Part shown: one piece after another, positions 9,088 through 16,471 of the stretch | How the letters are laid out: every line of letters starts with the position of its first letter | How positions within the stretch are numbered: position 1 is the stretch's first letter | NCBI GenBank assembly: GCA_025997755.1 | Contig: BNVA01000027.1 | Span: 1 to 16,485, forward strand | DNA length: 16,485 nt | Direction: 5' to 3' | DNA from: Spirochaetia bacterium | GTDB taxonomy: Bacteria > Spirochaetota > Spirochaetia > Treponematales > Breznakiellaceae | Position numbers and translations under genes: made by a program | Notes under the pieces: generated by a model | The model's input: only the letters and a program-made list of their open reading frames with translations | The model's database searches: none | What the model was told of the DNA's origin: nothing

Positions 9088-11792
9088 TGATAAACCAATC
9101 TTCCCTCTTCGCCACCCACATCACTCCCGCTGTCCCCACCTCCGGCAAGCTCTTTGATGAGCAACTCATCCCAGGCAACGATACCCCCGTCACCTGTCTC
9201 GGCAAAACCTTTGCCAATGATACCGAACGCCGCGCCTACTTCACCGAAGAACTCCGCAAGAAACTCGCCGACACGGACTTTCGCAAAATCGAGGGCTTTC
9301 CTATCGGCAAGGACGAGGACATTCTCGGCCTTAGCGACCCGCCGTATTACACCGCTTGCCCTAATCCGTGGATTGCTGATTTTATCGCAGGGTGGGATAA
9401 AGAAAAAAGTCCGCGAATTGACGCAGATGGAAAACTATTACCGTATCATCGTGAACCATTTGCCGCCGATGTAAGCGAGGGAAAGAACGACCCGATTTAC
9501 AACGCCCATTCTTACCATACCAAAGTGCCGCATAAGGCGATTATGCGCTATATCCTGCATTACACCGAGCCGGGCGACATCGTGTTTGACGGCTTTTGCG
9601 GCACTGGTATGACCGGCGTGGCGGCGCAGATGTGCGGCAATAAAGAAGCCGTTCAGTCGCTTGGGTACACCGTAGAAAATGACGGCACTATCTTCCAGGA
9701 TGGTAAACCGTTTTCGCGTTTAGGGGCACGGCTGGCAGTGCTGAACGATTTGTCACCTGCGGCCACTTTTATTGCGTATAATTACAACACTCCGGTTGAT
9801 GTGGTGCAGTTTGAAAATGAAGCAAAACGTATTTTGCAAGAAGTGGAAAATGAATGCGGTTGGATGTATGAGACGATGGATACTGACGGCAAGACGAAGG
9901 GCAAAATCAATTATACCGTTTGGAGCGACGTGTTTGTCTGCCCTGATTGCACTAAGGAGATTGTGTTTTGGGAAGCGGCGGTTGATAAAGATGCCGGTGA
10001 AGTGCGTGATGAGTTCCCTTGTCCCCATTGCGGCGCTCTGCTTACCAAGCGCCGTATGAATAGAGCATGGGTAAGCAAATACGATTCCGCATTGAAAGAA
10101 ACGATTAAGCAAGCAAAACAAGTTCCAGTGCTGATAAATTATACGGTGAACGGCAAACGAGCAGAAAAGAAACCGGACTCGCAAGATTTAGCGTTGATTG
10201 ACAAAATCGAAAACAGCGAAATACCGTATTGGTTTCCGACAGATAGAATGATGGAAGGTGGAGAAACACGGCGCAATGATCCGATTGGTATTACTCATGT
10301 GCATCATTTTTATACAAAACGTAATTTATATGCATTAGCTGCACTTTTACCAAAGTGTAATACTCCTGCATTTCGTTTGATGTTTCAATCAATTGTTGCT
10401 ACCCTTTGTTCTCGTATAGTTAGATATAATATGGGAAAACGTGGTAATGGTTCTTTAAGTGGAACACTGTATATTGGTTCATTAAACGCTGAAGCTGAAA
10501 TTACTAAACTTGCTAAAGGGAAAACTGATGATTTTTCCAAAGCATTTTTAGTAAATGAAAGCGCATTAGCTCAATGCCAAAGTTTAGAAAATACATCAAT
10601 TGGTTCAAATAGTGTGGATTACATTTTTATTGACCCACCATTTGGTGCAAATCTCAATTACTCTGAACTTAATTTTATATGGGAATCATGGCTCAAAGTT
10701 ATAACGAACAATAAACAGGAAGCAATCGAAAATCCTGTGCAAGAAAAAGGGCCAACAGAATATCGTCAACTCATGACAGCCTGTTTCAAAGAAGCTTACC
10801 GAGTCCTCAAGCCCGGACACTGGATGACAGTTGAATTTTCTAATACAAAGGCATCGGTATGGAACGGCATACAGACTGCATTATCGGAAGCAGGTTTTAT
10901 TGTTGCGAATGTTTCAGCACTTGATAAACAACAGGGCAGTTTCAAGGCAGTTACTACCCCCACCGCTGTCAAACAAGACCTCGTCATATCCTCCTACAAA
11001 CCCAACGGCGGTTTTGAAGAACGGTTTTTCCACGAGGCAAAAACGCCGGAAGGTGTGTGGGACTTTGTGCGCACCCATTTAAAATATTTGCCTGTGGTAA
11101 AAGTTTCGGGCGATAGTTTACAACCAATACCGGAACGCGACCCGCGTATTCTTTTTGACCAAATGGTCGCTTACTATGTGCGTAAAAATTATCTTGTTCC
11201 TATTTCCAGTCAGAACTTTCAGGCGGGATTACCCCAGCGTTTTATTGAACGGGACGGTATGTATTTTTTAGCCGAACAAGTTACTGAATACGACAGCAAA
11301 AAATTAGAGATGGGAAACCGTGTAAAAAGCGCCGAACTCTTTGTGTTAGACGAAGCAACGGCGATACAATGGTTACGACAAAGTTTAACTGAAAAGCCGC
11401 AGACCTTTCAGCAAATACATCCGCATTTTATGCAGGAGATTTCAGGTTGGAACAAGAACGAAACGCAACTGGAACTGGGCGTGCTGCTCGAACAGAACTT
11501 TCTTAAAGACGATAAAGATTTTTGGTATGTGCCGGACGTAAACAAGGCAAGCGACTTGGAAAAGTTGCGCGAAAAAGCCCTGCTCAAAGAGTTTGCCGCA
11601 TACACCGCCGACAACAAAAAACTAAAAGTATTCCGCATGGAAGCGGTGCGTGCCGGTTTCAAAAAGGCGTGGCAGGATAAAGACTACGACACGATAATCA
11701 ATGTGGCGGAACGTATCCCCGGTGCGGTGCTGGACGAAGACGCAAAGTTGCTCATGTGGTATGATCAGGCGCAGACGCGGAAGGGAGTGTGA
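9084..11792 (+). CDS. pglXI: Zn-ribbon DNA methyltransferase, PglXI-like (BREX type 3)
   Basis: A 902-residue methyltransferase. Visible parts in order are an N-terminal SDPPYYTACPNPW (84-96), the AdoMet-binding loop FDGFCGTGMTG (168-178), a four-cysteine Zn ribbon CPDC-x23-CPHC (C286, C289, C313, C316), and catalytic DPPF at 517-520. A VEFSNTKASVWNG strand and a long C-terminal region follow. The order loop-then-DPPF is that of N6-adenine or N4-cytosine enzymes. In BREX the methyltransferase marks a short non-palindromic site on host DNA and is needed for phage exclusion; adenine N6 is the likely product. It starts in an ATGA overlap with herA and its TGA touches the pglZ start. Base composition changes sharply within the gene: about 60% GC at 9121-9180, 32% at 10381-10440 and 27% at 10501-10560. 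The enzyme class is clear; its target site cannot be read from sequence. Confidence 0.87.
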   Translation: MMINQSSLFATHITPAVPTSGKLFDEQLIPGNDTPVTCLGKTFANDTERRAYFTEELRKKLADTDFRKIEGFPIGKDEDILGLSDPPYYTACPNPWIADFIAGWDKEKSPRIDADGKLLPYHREPFAADVSEGKNDPIYNAHSYHTKVPHKAIMRYILHYTEPGDIVFDGFCGTGMTGVAAQMCGNKEAVQSLGYTVENDGTIFQDGKPFSRLGARLAVLNDLSPAATFIAYNYNTPVDVVQFENEAKRILQEVENECGWMYETMDTDGKTKGKINYTVWSDVFVCPDCTKEIVFWEAAVDKDAGEVRDEFPCPHCGALLTKRRMNRAWVSKYDSALKETIKQAKQVPVLINYTVNGKRAEKKPDSQDLALIDKIENSEIPYWFPTDRMMEGGETRRNDPIGITHVHHFYTKRNLYALAALLPKCNTPAFRLMFQSIVATLCSRIVRYNMGKRGNGSLSGTLYIGSLNAEAEITKLAKGKTDDFSKAFLVNESALAQCQSLENTSIGSNSVDYIFIDPPFGANLNYSELNFIWESWLKVITNNKQEAIENPVQEKGPTEYRQLMTACFKEAYRVLKPGHWMTVEFSNTKASVWNGIQTALSEAGFIVANVSALDKQQGSFKAVTTPTAVKQDLVISSYKPNGGFEERFFHEAKTPEGVWDFVRTHLKYLPVVKVSGDSLQPIPERDPRILFDQMVAYYVRKNYLVPISSQNFQAGLPQRFIERDGMYFLAEQVTEYDSKKLEMGNRVKSAELFVLDEATAIQWLRQSLTEKPQTFQQIHPHFMQEISGWNKNETQLELGVLLEQNFLKDDKDFWYVPDVNKASDLEKLREKALLKEFAAYTADNKKLKVFRMEAVRAGFKKAWQDKDYDTIINVAERIPGAVLDEDAKLLMWYDQAQTRKGV

Positions 11793-13414
11793 TGCATAAC
11801 TGGCGCGATAGCATCCTAGAACAATTTATCCCACAAGTAAGCCGCCTCACGCTTGTTGCAGACCCGGATAATTTGTTGACCGAAGAAAAACTTGTAACAG
11901 AATTACGCCAACGAGGATTTGACATAATCGAGTTTTCCGATTCGATTGAGTTTCGCTTTGCATATGAATCGAAATACCGCGCAATTTGGGACAAAGGCGA
12001 ATACACCGATTTAGTGGTAATTTTGCGTCTGCAAAACAGCGAATTGGATTCATTACCCTTCGACCTGCTCAGTGCCGGACGAAAACTCAAGTTCATTCTT
12101 GCTGATATTTTCCCTCACCTGAACTATCGCATCATCTCTGAACTTGATAAGCGATATTTAGATGCCTTGTATGAAGCTCAAATAAATAATCCTCCCGATA
12201 AAGTGCTAGGAGAAAATGCAACAAACCTCTTTATTCAAAAAGCAATATTCCCGACTGAATTGGAACTAAAGCATAAAGCAGCATGGGAGTTTTATCTCAA
12301 ACTTCATGAAGATACAAAAAAGATTGTAACACTTTTTGAAATAGTCGAAAGCGCCATACCGACTATTGATGCAAGACATTCAGATTGGATTGATTTTGCA
12401 ATAAAACTTGCTGAACTTTCTTCGCTTGTTTACCGTACTGATAATAGAACTTCTTTACCACATCTGAATGAAATCAGTGCAAATGTAAATACTGTTTTTT
12501 CACAATGGCTTATTTTGCATTATGCAAGTTTACTCACTTTACCACCAACAACACCGGCAATGCTACATCATATTCCACGCTATCTTGCTCGCAATCGCAC
12601 AGCAAATACACCTATTGCACTGATAGTACTTGATGGACTTGCGCTTGACCAGTGGAAAACAATAGAGTCCTTGCTTGTCAAAAAAAATACTGATTTACAG
12701 ATACAAGAAAATGCTGTATTTGCTTGGATTCCAACGCTCACATCGGTATCTCGACAGGCGATATTTTCCGGCAAACAACCGATTTATTTTGCATCAAGCA
12801 TCGATACAACAGACAAGGAAGAATCACTTTGGAAAAACTTTTGGGATAACGAACAACTTGCGCCTAATAATATCGTATATCGCCGCAATCTAAAAAATGA
12901 GAATGCAAAAGATATTTTCGATACTATCATAAAACCGAATAGTGACATTGTAGGTCTTGTTGTGAATATGGTTGACGATATTATGCACGGTATGCAGCTT
13001 GGCTCAAGTGGAATGCACAATCAAATTACGGGGTGGTGCAATGGAGGTTTTCTTAATTCATTAGTTACAGGCTTGCTTGAGCGAAAATACGAAGTGTATC
13101 TCACTGCCGACCACGGCAATATCGAGTGTAAAGGAATCGGGCGCATTGCTGAAGGTGTCATTGCAGACACAAAAGGCGAACGTGTCCGTATTTATTGCAG
13201 CGAAGACTTACGCGCCCGCACCAGTCAAATGGTTCCATCTGCATATAGCTGGCAACAAATCGGACTTCCCGCAGATTATTTTCCACTCATTGCAAATGAA
13301 CGAAATGCTTTTGTAACGAAAGATGAATCTATAGTTACACATGGCGGCATATCCGTTGAAGAAGTGATAGTGCCATTTATCAAAATAGAAAAGGTTAAAC
13401 GGAGTAATACATGA
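11792..13414 (+). CDS. pglZ: PglZ, alkaline-phosphatase-superfamily protein of BREX
   Basis: A 540-residue protein with a complete set of metal-site motifs in its C-terminal half. VLDGL carries D281, PTLTSVSR the nucleophile region (T315-S320), NMVDDIMH carries D395 and H399, LTADHGN carries D440 and H441, and VTHGGISVEE carries H517. The N-terminal part (about 1-250) is the variable PglZ region. PglZ is present in all BREX types and is required for defence; a related BREX PglZ has metal-dependent phosphodiesterase/nuclease activity. A GTG at 11789 is in frame. The ATG at 11792 is preferred because AGGGAG at 11782-11787 would be only 1 nt from the GTG but 4 nt from the ATG. The gene begins on the last base of the methyltransferase stop, leaving no room for the BrxHII gene normally found here. 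The stop makes an ATGA overlap with brxA. Confidence 0.9.
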   Translation: MHNWRDSILEQFIPQVSRLTLVADPDNLLTEEKLVTELRQRGFDIIEFSDSIEFRFAYESKYRAIWDKGEYTDLVVILRLQNSELDSLPFDLLSAGRKLKFILADIFPHLNYRIISELDKRYLDALYEAQINNPPDKVLGENATNLFIQKAIFPTELELKHKAAWEFYLKLHEDTKKIVTLFEIVESAIPTIDARHSDWIDFAIKLAELSSLVYRTDNRTSLPHLNEISANVNTVFSQWLILHYASLLTLPPTTPAMLHHIPRYLARNRTANTPIALIVLDGLALDQWKTIESLLVKKNTDLQIQENAVFAWIPTLTSVSRQAIFSGKQPIYFASSIDTTDKEESLWKNFWDNEQLAPNNIVYRRNLKNENAKDIFDTIIKPNSDIVGLVVNMVDDIMHGMQLGSSGMHNQITGWCNGGFLNSLVTGLLERKYEVYLTADHGNIECKGIGRIAEGVIADTKGERVRIYCSEDLRARTSQMVPSAYSWQQIGLPADYFPLIANERNAFVTKDESIVTHGGISVEEVIVPFIKIEKVKRSNT

Positions 13415-14160
13415 ACGTACGTATACAAAAACTTGGTATAAAACAGACGATACAAAAACACTGGATGGATAAAACCGTTCAAATGATGCTATCCGGGGCA
13501 ACTGAAAAAGAAATACGAAACGACCTTGATAATTACCTTTCAACGCAAAAAGCAAGCGGTGGAATTGGTGAGCGCGGAGAAAAAACTTATGGACTTGCAA
13601 TAAGTATTCTAGCCGCTTGGTTTGCCCCCGAAGACAACTTAATCCCGTTAAGAGACGATGCACTCAAATTGGCTCATTCAATATCCATGGGAAAATGGCT
13701 GCCATTGCATTGGGCTGTCATTTCAGCTTCATATCCGTTTTGGTTTAATGTTGCGTTGCAATCAGGTCGTCTTTTTAATTTGCAGGAACGCGTCACACAA
13801 AGTCAGATTTTTGATCGCTTAAAAGAACAATACGGCGACCGTGAAACTGTTGCCCGTAATGCCCGTTATGCTGTTCGCTCGTTAATCGCATGGAATGTAA
13901 TGTGCGACACTGAAACACGAGGCTGTTATGCCAAAGTTAAGCCGATGTCTATAACAGATGTAAAGACTATTTCATTACTTTTAGAATCTGCCTTGCATAC
14001 TATTCCTGATTCAAAAGTATCTTTTACTACCCTCTTGAATAATCCTGCTTTTTTTCCTTTTGAATTACCGGCTATTACCGGCGATGTCAGTGCACAAAAT
14101 AATTCAAGGGTAAAAGTAGAACGCTATTCATTGAATGAAGAATATCTTATGTTAGTATAA
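13411..14160 (+). CDS. brxA: BrxA-like protein (BREX component)
   Basis: A 249-residue soluble protein with no membrane segments or catalytic motifs. It begins IQKLGIKQTIQKHWMDKTVQ-like and contains LPLHWAVISASYPFWFNVA at about residues 95-115. Near the middle, DRLKEQYGDRETVARNARYA looks like the helical DNA-binding segment of BrxA. It is the last gene of the operon, where BREX type 3 systems carry brxA. BrxA is a small DNA-binding protein with a fold related to NusB; its precise task in BREX is unsettled. GGAG at 13401-13404 lies 6 nt before the ATG, which overlaps the pglZ stop as ATGA. No terminator with a T-run follows. The assignment rests on position, size and general character, so it is less certain than pglZ. 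Confidence 0.72.
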   Translation: MNVRIQKLGIKQTIQKHWMDKTVQMMLSGATEKEIRNDLDNYLSTQKASGGIGERGEKTYGLAISILAAWFAPEDNLIPLRDDALKLAHSISMGKWLPLHWAVISASYPFWFNVALQSGRLFNLQERVTQSQIFDRLKEQYGDRETVARNARYAVRSLIAWNVMCDTETRGCYAKVKPMSITDVKTISLLLESALHTIPDSKVSFTTLLNNPAFFPFELPAITGDVSAQNNSRVKVERYSLNEEYLMLV

Positions 14161-14200
14161 TTCTATGTTTTCGGAACATAAAAACAACTTCTAAATATAA

Positions 14201-14445
14201 AATAGCAAAAACCATAGAAAATGGTATAAAGAGAATATCGAAAAGCAGGAAGATGATAGCCGTGAAGTACAGGTTGTTTTATCATCTGACCGCAAGAAGA
14301 AAAAGCCGAACTATAGACTGGCAGATAAAGAAACTCCTTAAAAAATACAAGTAACCAGCCTGAAGGCATGGAAGACGCCATTAAAATTGTTATATCACAA
14401 TGTGAACTTTGGACTGATGGTATTGAGAAAGAACAACAAAACTGA
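14201..14445 (+). pseudogene. Possible decayed, frameshifted coding remnant
   Basis: The 436 nt between brxA and the next gene hold no intact reading frame. From 14201 one frame reads about 46 codons (including REVQVVLSSDRKKKKPNYRL) to a TAA at 14339. The next frame then runs from about 14338 through QPEGMEDAIKIVISQCELW to a TGA at 14443-14445. One missing T at CCTTAAAAAA (14336-14345) would join the two. The combined product of about 80 residues has a normal soluble composition, but I do not recognise it. It may be the tail of a gene lost from the island, or chance. Confidence 0.3.
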
Positions 14446-14500
14446 AAAATAATTCCCCTCCACTACGACACTCTATGACGTTTTACTCACAGTATCATAT

Positions 14501-14535
14501 CCTTTACAGGTTTAAATATTATAAACCTATAAAGG
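14501..14535. repeat. 14-bp inverted repeat upstream of the 14597 gene
   Basis: CCTTTACAGGTTTA (14501-14514) and TAAACCTATAAAGG (14522-14535) pair in 13 of 14 positions around a 7-nt AT-only centre. No T-run follows, so it is a poor terminator. TTTACA (14503-14508) and TATAAA (14528-14533) inside the arms could be weak promoter boxes with a long 19-nt spacer, which would make the repeat a candidate operator. The remaining bases 14446-14500 and 14536-14585 show nothing further that I can name. Confidence 0.5.
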
Positions 14536-14596
14536 TATTAAAGCCTTATTCCTACGGGGAAAATCCAAAGGGCTTTATGTGAGTTAGGAGTATTGT

Positions 14597-15445
14597 ATGA
14601 GTAATTGGAACTTGATGTGGAATGATGACAAAAAAATGGCAGCGGTCTATTACTGCTATCTGTCGCTGGAAGATACAAACGACGAGAAAAAATTAAACCA
14701 CCTTTCGGCTTTGTTTGATACCGGGAAAAATATTGACTGGTATCTTAGCTCTTCCGGTTTAAAAACACCCGATGAGAAAGTACCCGAAGACGATGACGCA
14801 TTGACAGAGTATGTTGCAGGAAAGTTAAAAAATCTTCAACATATAGAAAATTGCAGCATCGCGTTTTCCGGCTTTGGCGAAGTGAAAGACGAGATTGTAA
14901 AATACTGTGATGAAGTGATTGCCGGTTTTTCAGATGACGAGCGTTACGACTGCATTATTGAGGAAATAGACCGCCTTTGCGCCGATTCCAATTCCGGTAT
15001 TCTTTCGTTTGATGCCCGCAAGTATTTGTGGGTATTTGTTTTGTATTCTGTAGCCGAGAATATTTTAACCGATACACGCCGTAAATACTTAAAACATTTT
15101 TGCCGCATTGCTAATCTTGACAAATCGCTTTTGCCGGAAATGGAAGAAGCGGCGAAAACGCTTACCGCTATCGGAAAGAAACGTCTTGAAGCGAAAGCAT
15201 CCGGTAATTCATACGCGAGTGTTATCGCTTTGCTTGCGGTCTACGACATTGAAGAAACGGCGGCTTTTGAAAATGTGAACAAACTTCTCGGCATAGAGCC
15301 GATTTCTGAAAATGATGAAGAAGAAGATGATGAGAGATTCGGGGTGATTGACGACATCAGTAAAGCTATTTGCGATGGAATAATGACGGTTTCTGATGGC
15401 GTTTCCGATTTCATAAATGATTTGGCTCTGAAAATTCACCCCTAA
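14597..15445 (+). CDS. Protein of unknown function with a possible TerB-like C-terminal region
   Basis: A 282-residue acidic, mostly helical, soluble protein. Residues about 137-190 (FDARKYLWVFVLYSVAE, then an ILTDTRRKYLKHFCRIANLD stretch) resemble the helical TerB/TerB-C fold found in tellurite-resistance and phage-conflict proteins. The similarity is weak and judged by eye. An acidic run (ENDEEEDDERFG) follows near residue 236-247, and a hydrophobic-amphipathic tail ends the protein. The ATG is well supported by AGGAG at 14586-14590, 6 nt upstream. It is the first gene after the BREX-like operon, separated by 436 nt, so it probably has its own promoter and forms a cluster with the LRAT-like gene. 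No function can be given with confidence. Confidence 0.7.
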   Translation: MSNWNLMWNDDKKMAAVYYCYLSLEDTNDEKKLNHLSALFDTGKNIDWYLSSSGLKTPDEKVPEDDDALTEYVAGKLKNLQHIENCSIAFSGFGEVKDEIVKYCDEVIAGFSDDERYDCIIEEIDRLCADSNSGILSFDARKYLWVFVLYSVAENILTDTRRKYLKHFCRIANLDKSLLPEMEEAAKTLTAIGKKRLEAKASGNSYASVIALLAVYDIEETAAFENVNKLLGIEPISENDEEEDDERFGVIDDISKAICDGIMTVSDGVSDFINDLALKIHP

Positions 15446-15450
15446 AAAGA

Positions 15451-15486
15451 ATATGGCTGTCAGGGTTTGTAATTAGGCAGCCGTAT
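15451..15486 (+). other. RNA hairpin with 11-bp stem between the TerB-like and LRAT-like genes
   Basis: ATATGGCTGTC (15451-15461) pairs with GGCAGCCGTAT (15476-15486) along 11 positions, two of them G-U. The loop is 14 nt. It starts 5 nt after the upstream stop codon. No T-run follows, so it is more likely an mRNA-stabilising or processing hairpin, or a partial terminator, than a full intrinsic terminator. Confidence 0.55.
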
Positions 15487-15522
15487 TGAAGGAGGAATGC
15501 TAAAGTCATTTCCCGTCAACGT

Positions 15523-15541
15523 GTGCGGTAAACCGCACTTT
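15523..15541 (+). other. GC-rich hairpin just before the LRAT-like gene, possible attenuator
   Basis: GTGCGGT and ACCGCAC form a perfect 7-bp stem (15523-15538) around AA and are followed by only TTT. The hairpin lies 8 nt before the AGGAG ribosome binding site of the LRAT-like gene. It could weaken transcription or control access to that site. The preceding GGAGG at 15491-15495 is followed after only 1 nt by an ATG (15497) in frame with the LRAT gene, which is too close for good initiation. Confidence 0.45.
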
Positions 15542-15556
15542 AAAATAGGAGAAATT

Positions 15557-16117
15557 ATGATTGAATGGATAAAACGAAATATCATAAATCAGTATCAAAA
15601 GGGTGATGTAATTTACGCCATACGCAATAACTACAGACATTACGGTATCTATGCCGGAAAAAACACGGTAATACATTATTCCACTGATACTGACGGAATT
15701 GGATTGGATGTGTTGGGGCTTTTTACAAAAGTGAATCAAACATCATTTTCGCGTTTTTCAAAAGGCGATATAGTGCGTGTAGAGAAATTATCAAAAAAGA
15801 CGCATCATATTTATTCGCCAAATAAAACACTTGAACGCGCAAAGTCCCAGATCGGCAAGGGCGGCTACAATATGATTTTCAACAACTGCGAACACTTTGC
15901 AATGTGGTGTAAGACCGGACGGCATGAATCTTCGCAAGTTTTAGACGTGTGCGAAAATATCGGTATGGACATGGAGCCGAGACATATTGCACAAGAATTG
16001 CAAGCAAATATTCTTGACGCGATTGTACCGCCGGTAGTTGATTGCTTTAACTCTATAGCGGATAAACTTGAAGATGTATATGCGTCACTTGAAGGTTTAA
16101 GGCGGCGGATTGAATAG
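15557..16117 (+). CDS. LRAT-like (NlpC/P60-related) papain-fold enzyme
   Basis: A 186-residue protein with the LRAT domain catalytic set. YRHYGIYAG carries H28, VIHYST carries H40, and NNCEHFAMWC carries the nucleophile C111. The opening KGDVIYAIRNN is the usual first strand before the catalytic His. LRAT-like bacterial proteins use a Cys thiolate to transfer or cleave acyl groups, and some relatives cleave peptides; the substrate here is unknown. The C-terminal 50 residues are helical (about 140-186) with no clear membrane segment. The start is ATG 15557, with AGGAG at 15547-15551 placed 5 nt upstream. The in-frame ATG at 15497 would add 20 residues but its GGAGG is only 1 nt away. It lies in a cluster with the TerB-like gene and ends 13 nt before the next small gene. 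Confidence 0.8.
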   Translation: MIEWIKRNIINQYQKGDVIYAIRNNYRHYGIYAGKNTVIHYSTDTDGIGLDVLGLFTKVNQTSFSRFSKGDIVRVEKLSKKTHHIYSPNKTLERAKSQIGKGGYNMIFNNCEHFAMWCKTGRHESSQVLDVCENIGMDMEPRHIAQELQANILDAIVPPVVDCFNSIADKLEDVYASLEGLRRRIE

Positions 16118-16130
16118 GAGGAATAATTTT

Positions 16131-16304
16131 ATGTTTAAGAAATACCGTTTCGGCGAAATGCCGTTTGAACATTTTCCAAAAGATTTGAAACTGCCTAAAT
16201 TGCCACTTGCATGGGAACTGGATAAAAGGATTAAAGACGAAGATGCTGAAAAAGAATTGAATCCAAAATCAAATGAAAATGAGGATACCAAACATGAAAA
16301 ATGA
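16131..16304 (+). CDS. Small charged protein of unknown function
   Basis: A 57-residue protein beginning MFKKYRFGEMPFEHFPKDLK. It has a proline-rich first half and a very charged, probably disordered tail rich in Glu, Asp, Lys and Asn. No membrane segment or known motif is seen. AGGAGG at 16116-16121 lies 9 nt before the ATG, making this a credible gene. It starts 13 nt after the LRAT-like gene and is probably co-transcribed with it, so it may be a partner or immunity-like small protein. That role is only a suggestion from context. Confidence 0.6.
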   Translation: MFKKYRFGEMPFEHFPKDLKLPKLPLAWELDKRIKDEDAEKELNPKSNENEDTKHEK

Positions 16305-16471
16305 GAAACACTATTGGAAGTGACAATGATATATTGTTCACGTTAACTAGAACACGTTTGAGGGAAAGGCTATATAAAGTATTTCCCCCAAATGTTATTT
16401 TTTTATGCCAAAATCCAGATACCCTTAATATAATACCACCAAACTATAATAAATATAACAAAGTATTATAG
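16301..16471 (+). CDS. Doubtful 56-codon reading frame
   Basis: An ATG at 16301 forms an ATGA overlap with the previous stop and opens 56 codons to TAG 16469-16471. The first half (MRNTIGSDNDILFTLTRTRL) could be protein-like, while the end is low-complexity Asn/Tyr/Lys. There is no ribosome binding site, so it would rely on coupling. A GGGAAA/TTTCCC stem (16362-16387) followed by a T-rich stretch from about 16395 lies inside it and could instead be a weak terminator, in which case this is not a gene. Confidence 0.25.
   Translation: MRNTIGSDNDILFTLTRTRLRERLYKVFPPNVIFLCQNPDTLNIIPPNYNKYNKVL

Noticed and set aside
13208..13663. Minus-strand open frame of 151 codons
   Set aside because: It is antisense to the ends of pglZ and brxA, including the conserved pglZ His motif, and has no family features.
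14166..14182. Short hairpin TATGTT/AACATA just after brxA as a terminator
   Set aside because: The stem is only 6 bp, AT-rich, and is followed by A residues instead of T residues.
14163..14381. Minus-strand open frame of 72 codons in the gap after brxA
   Set aside because: No convincing ribosome binding site; it is Phe/Tyr/Ser-rich as expected from antisense of Lys/Glu-rich AT-rich DNA.
15497..15556. ATG start that would lengthen the LRAT-like protein by 20 residues
   Set aside because: Its GGAGG is only 1 nt away and the stretch contains a strong hairpin; ATG 15557 has a well-spaced AGGAG.
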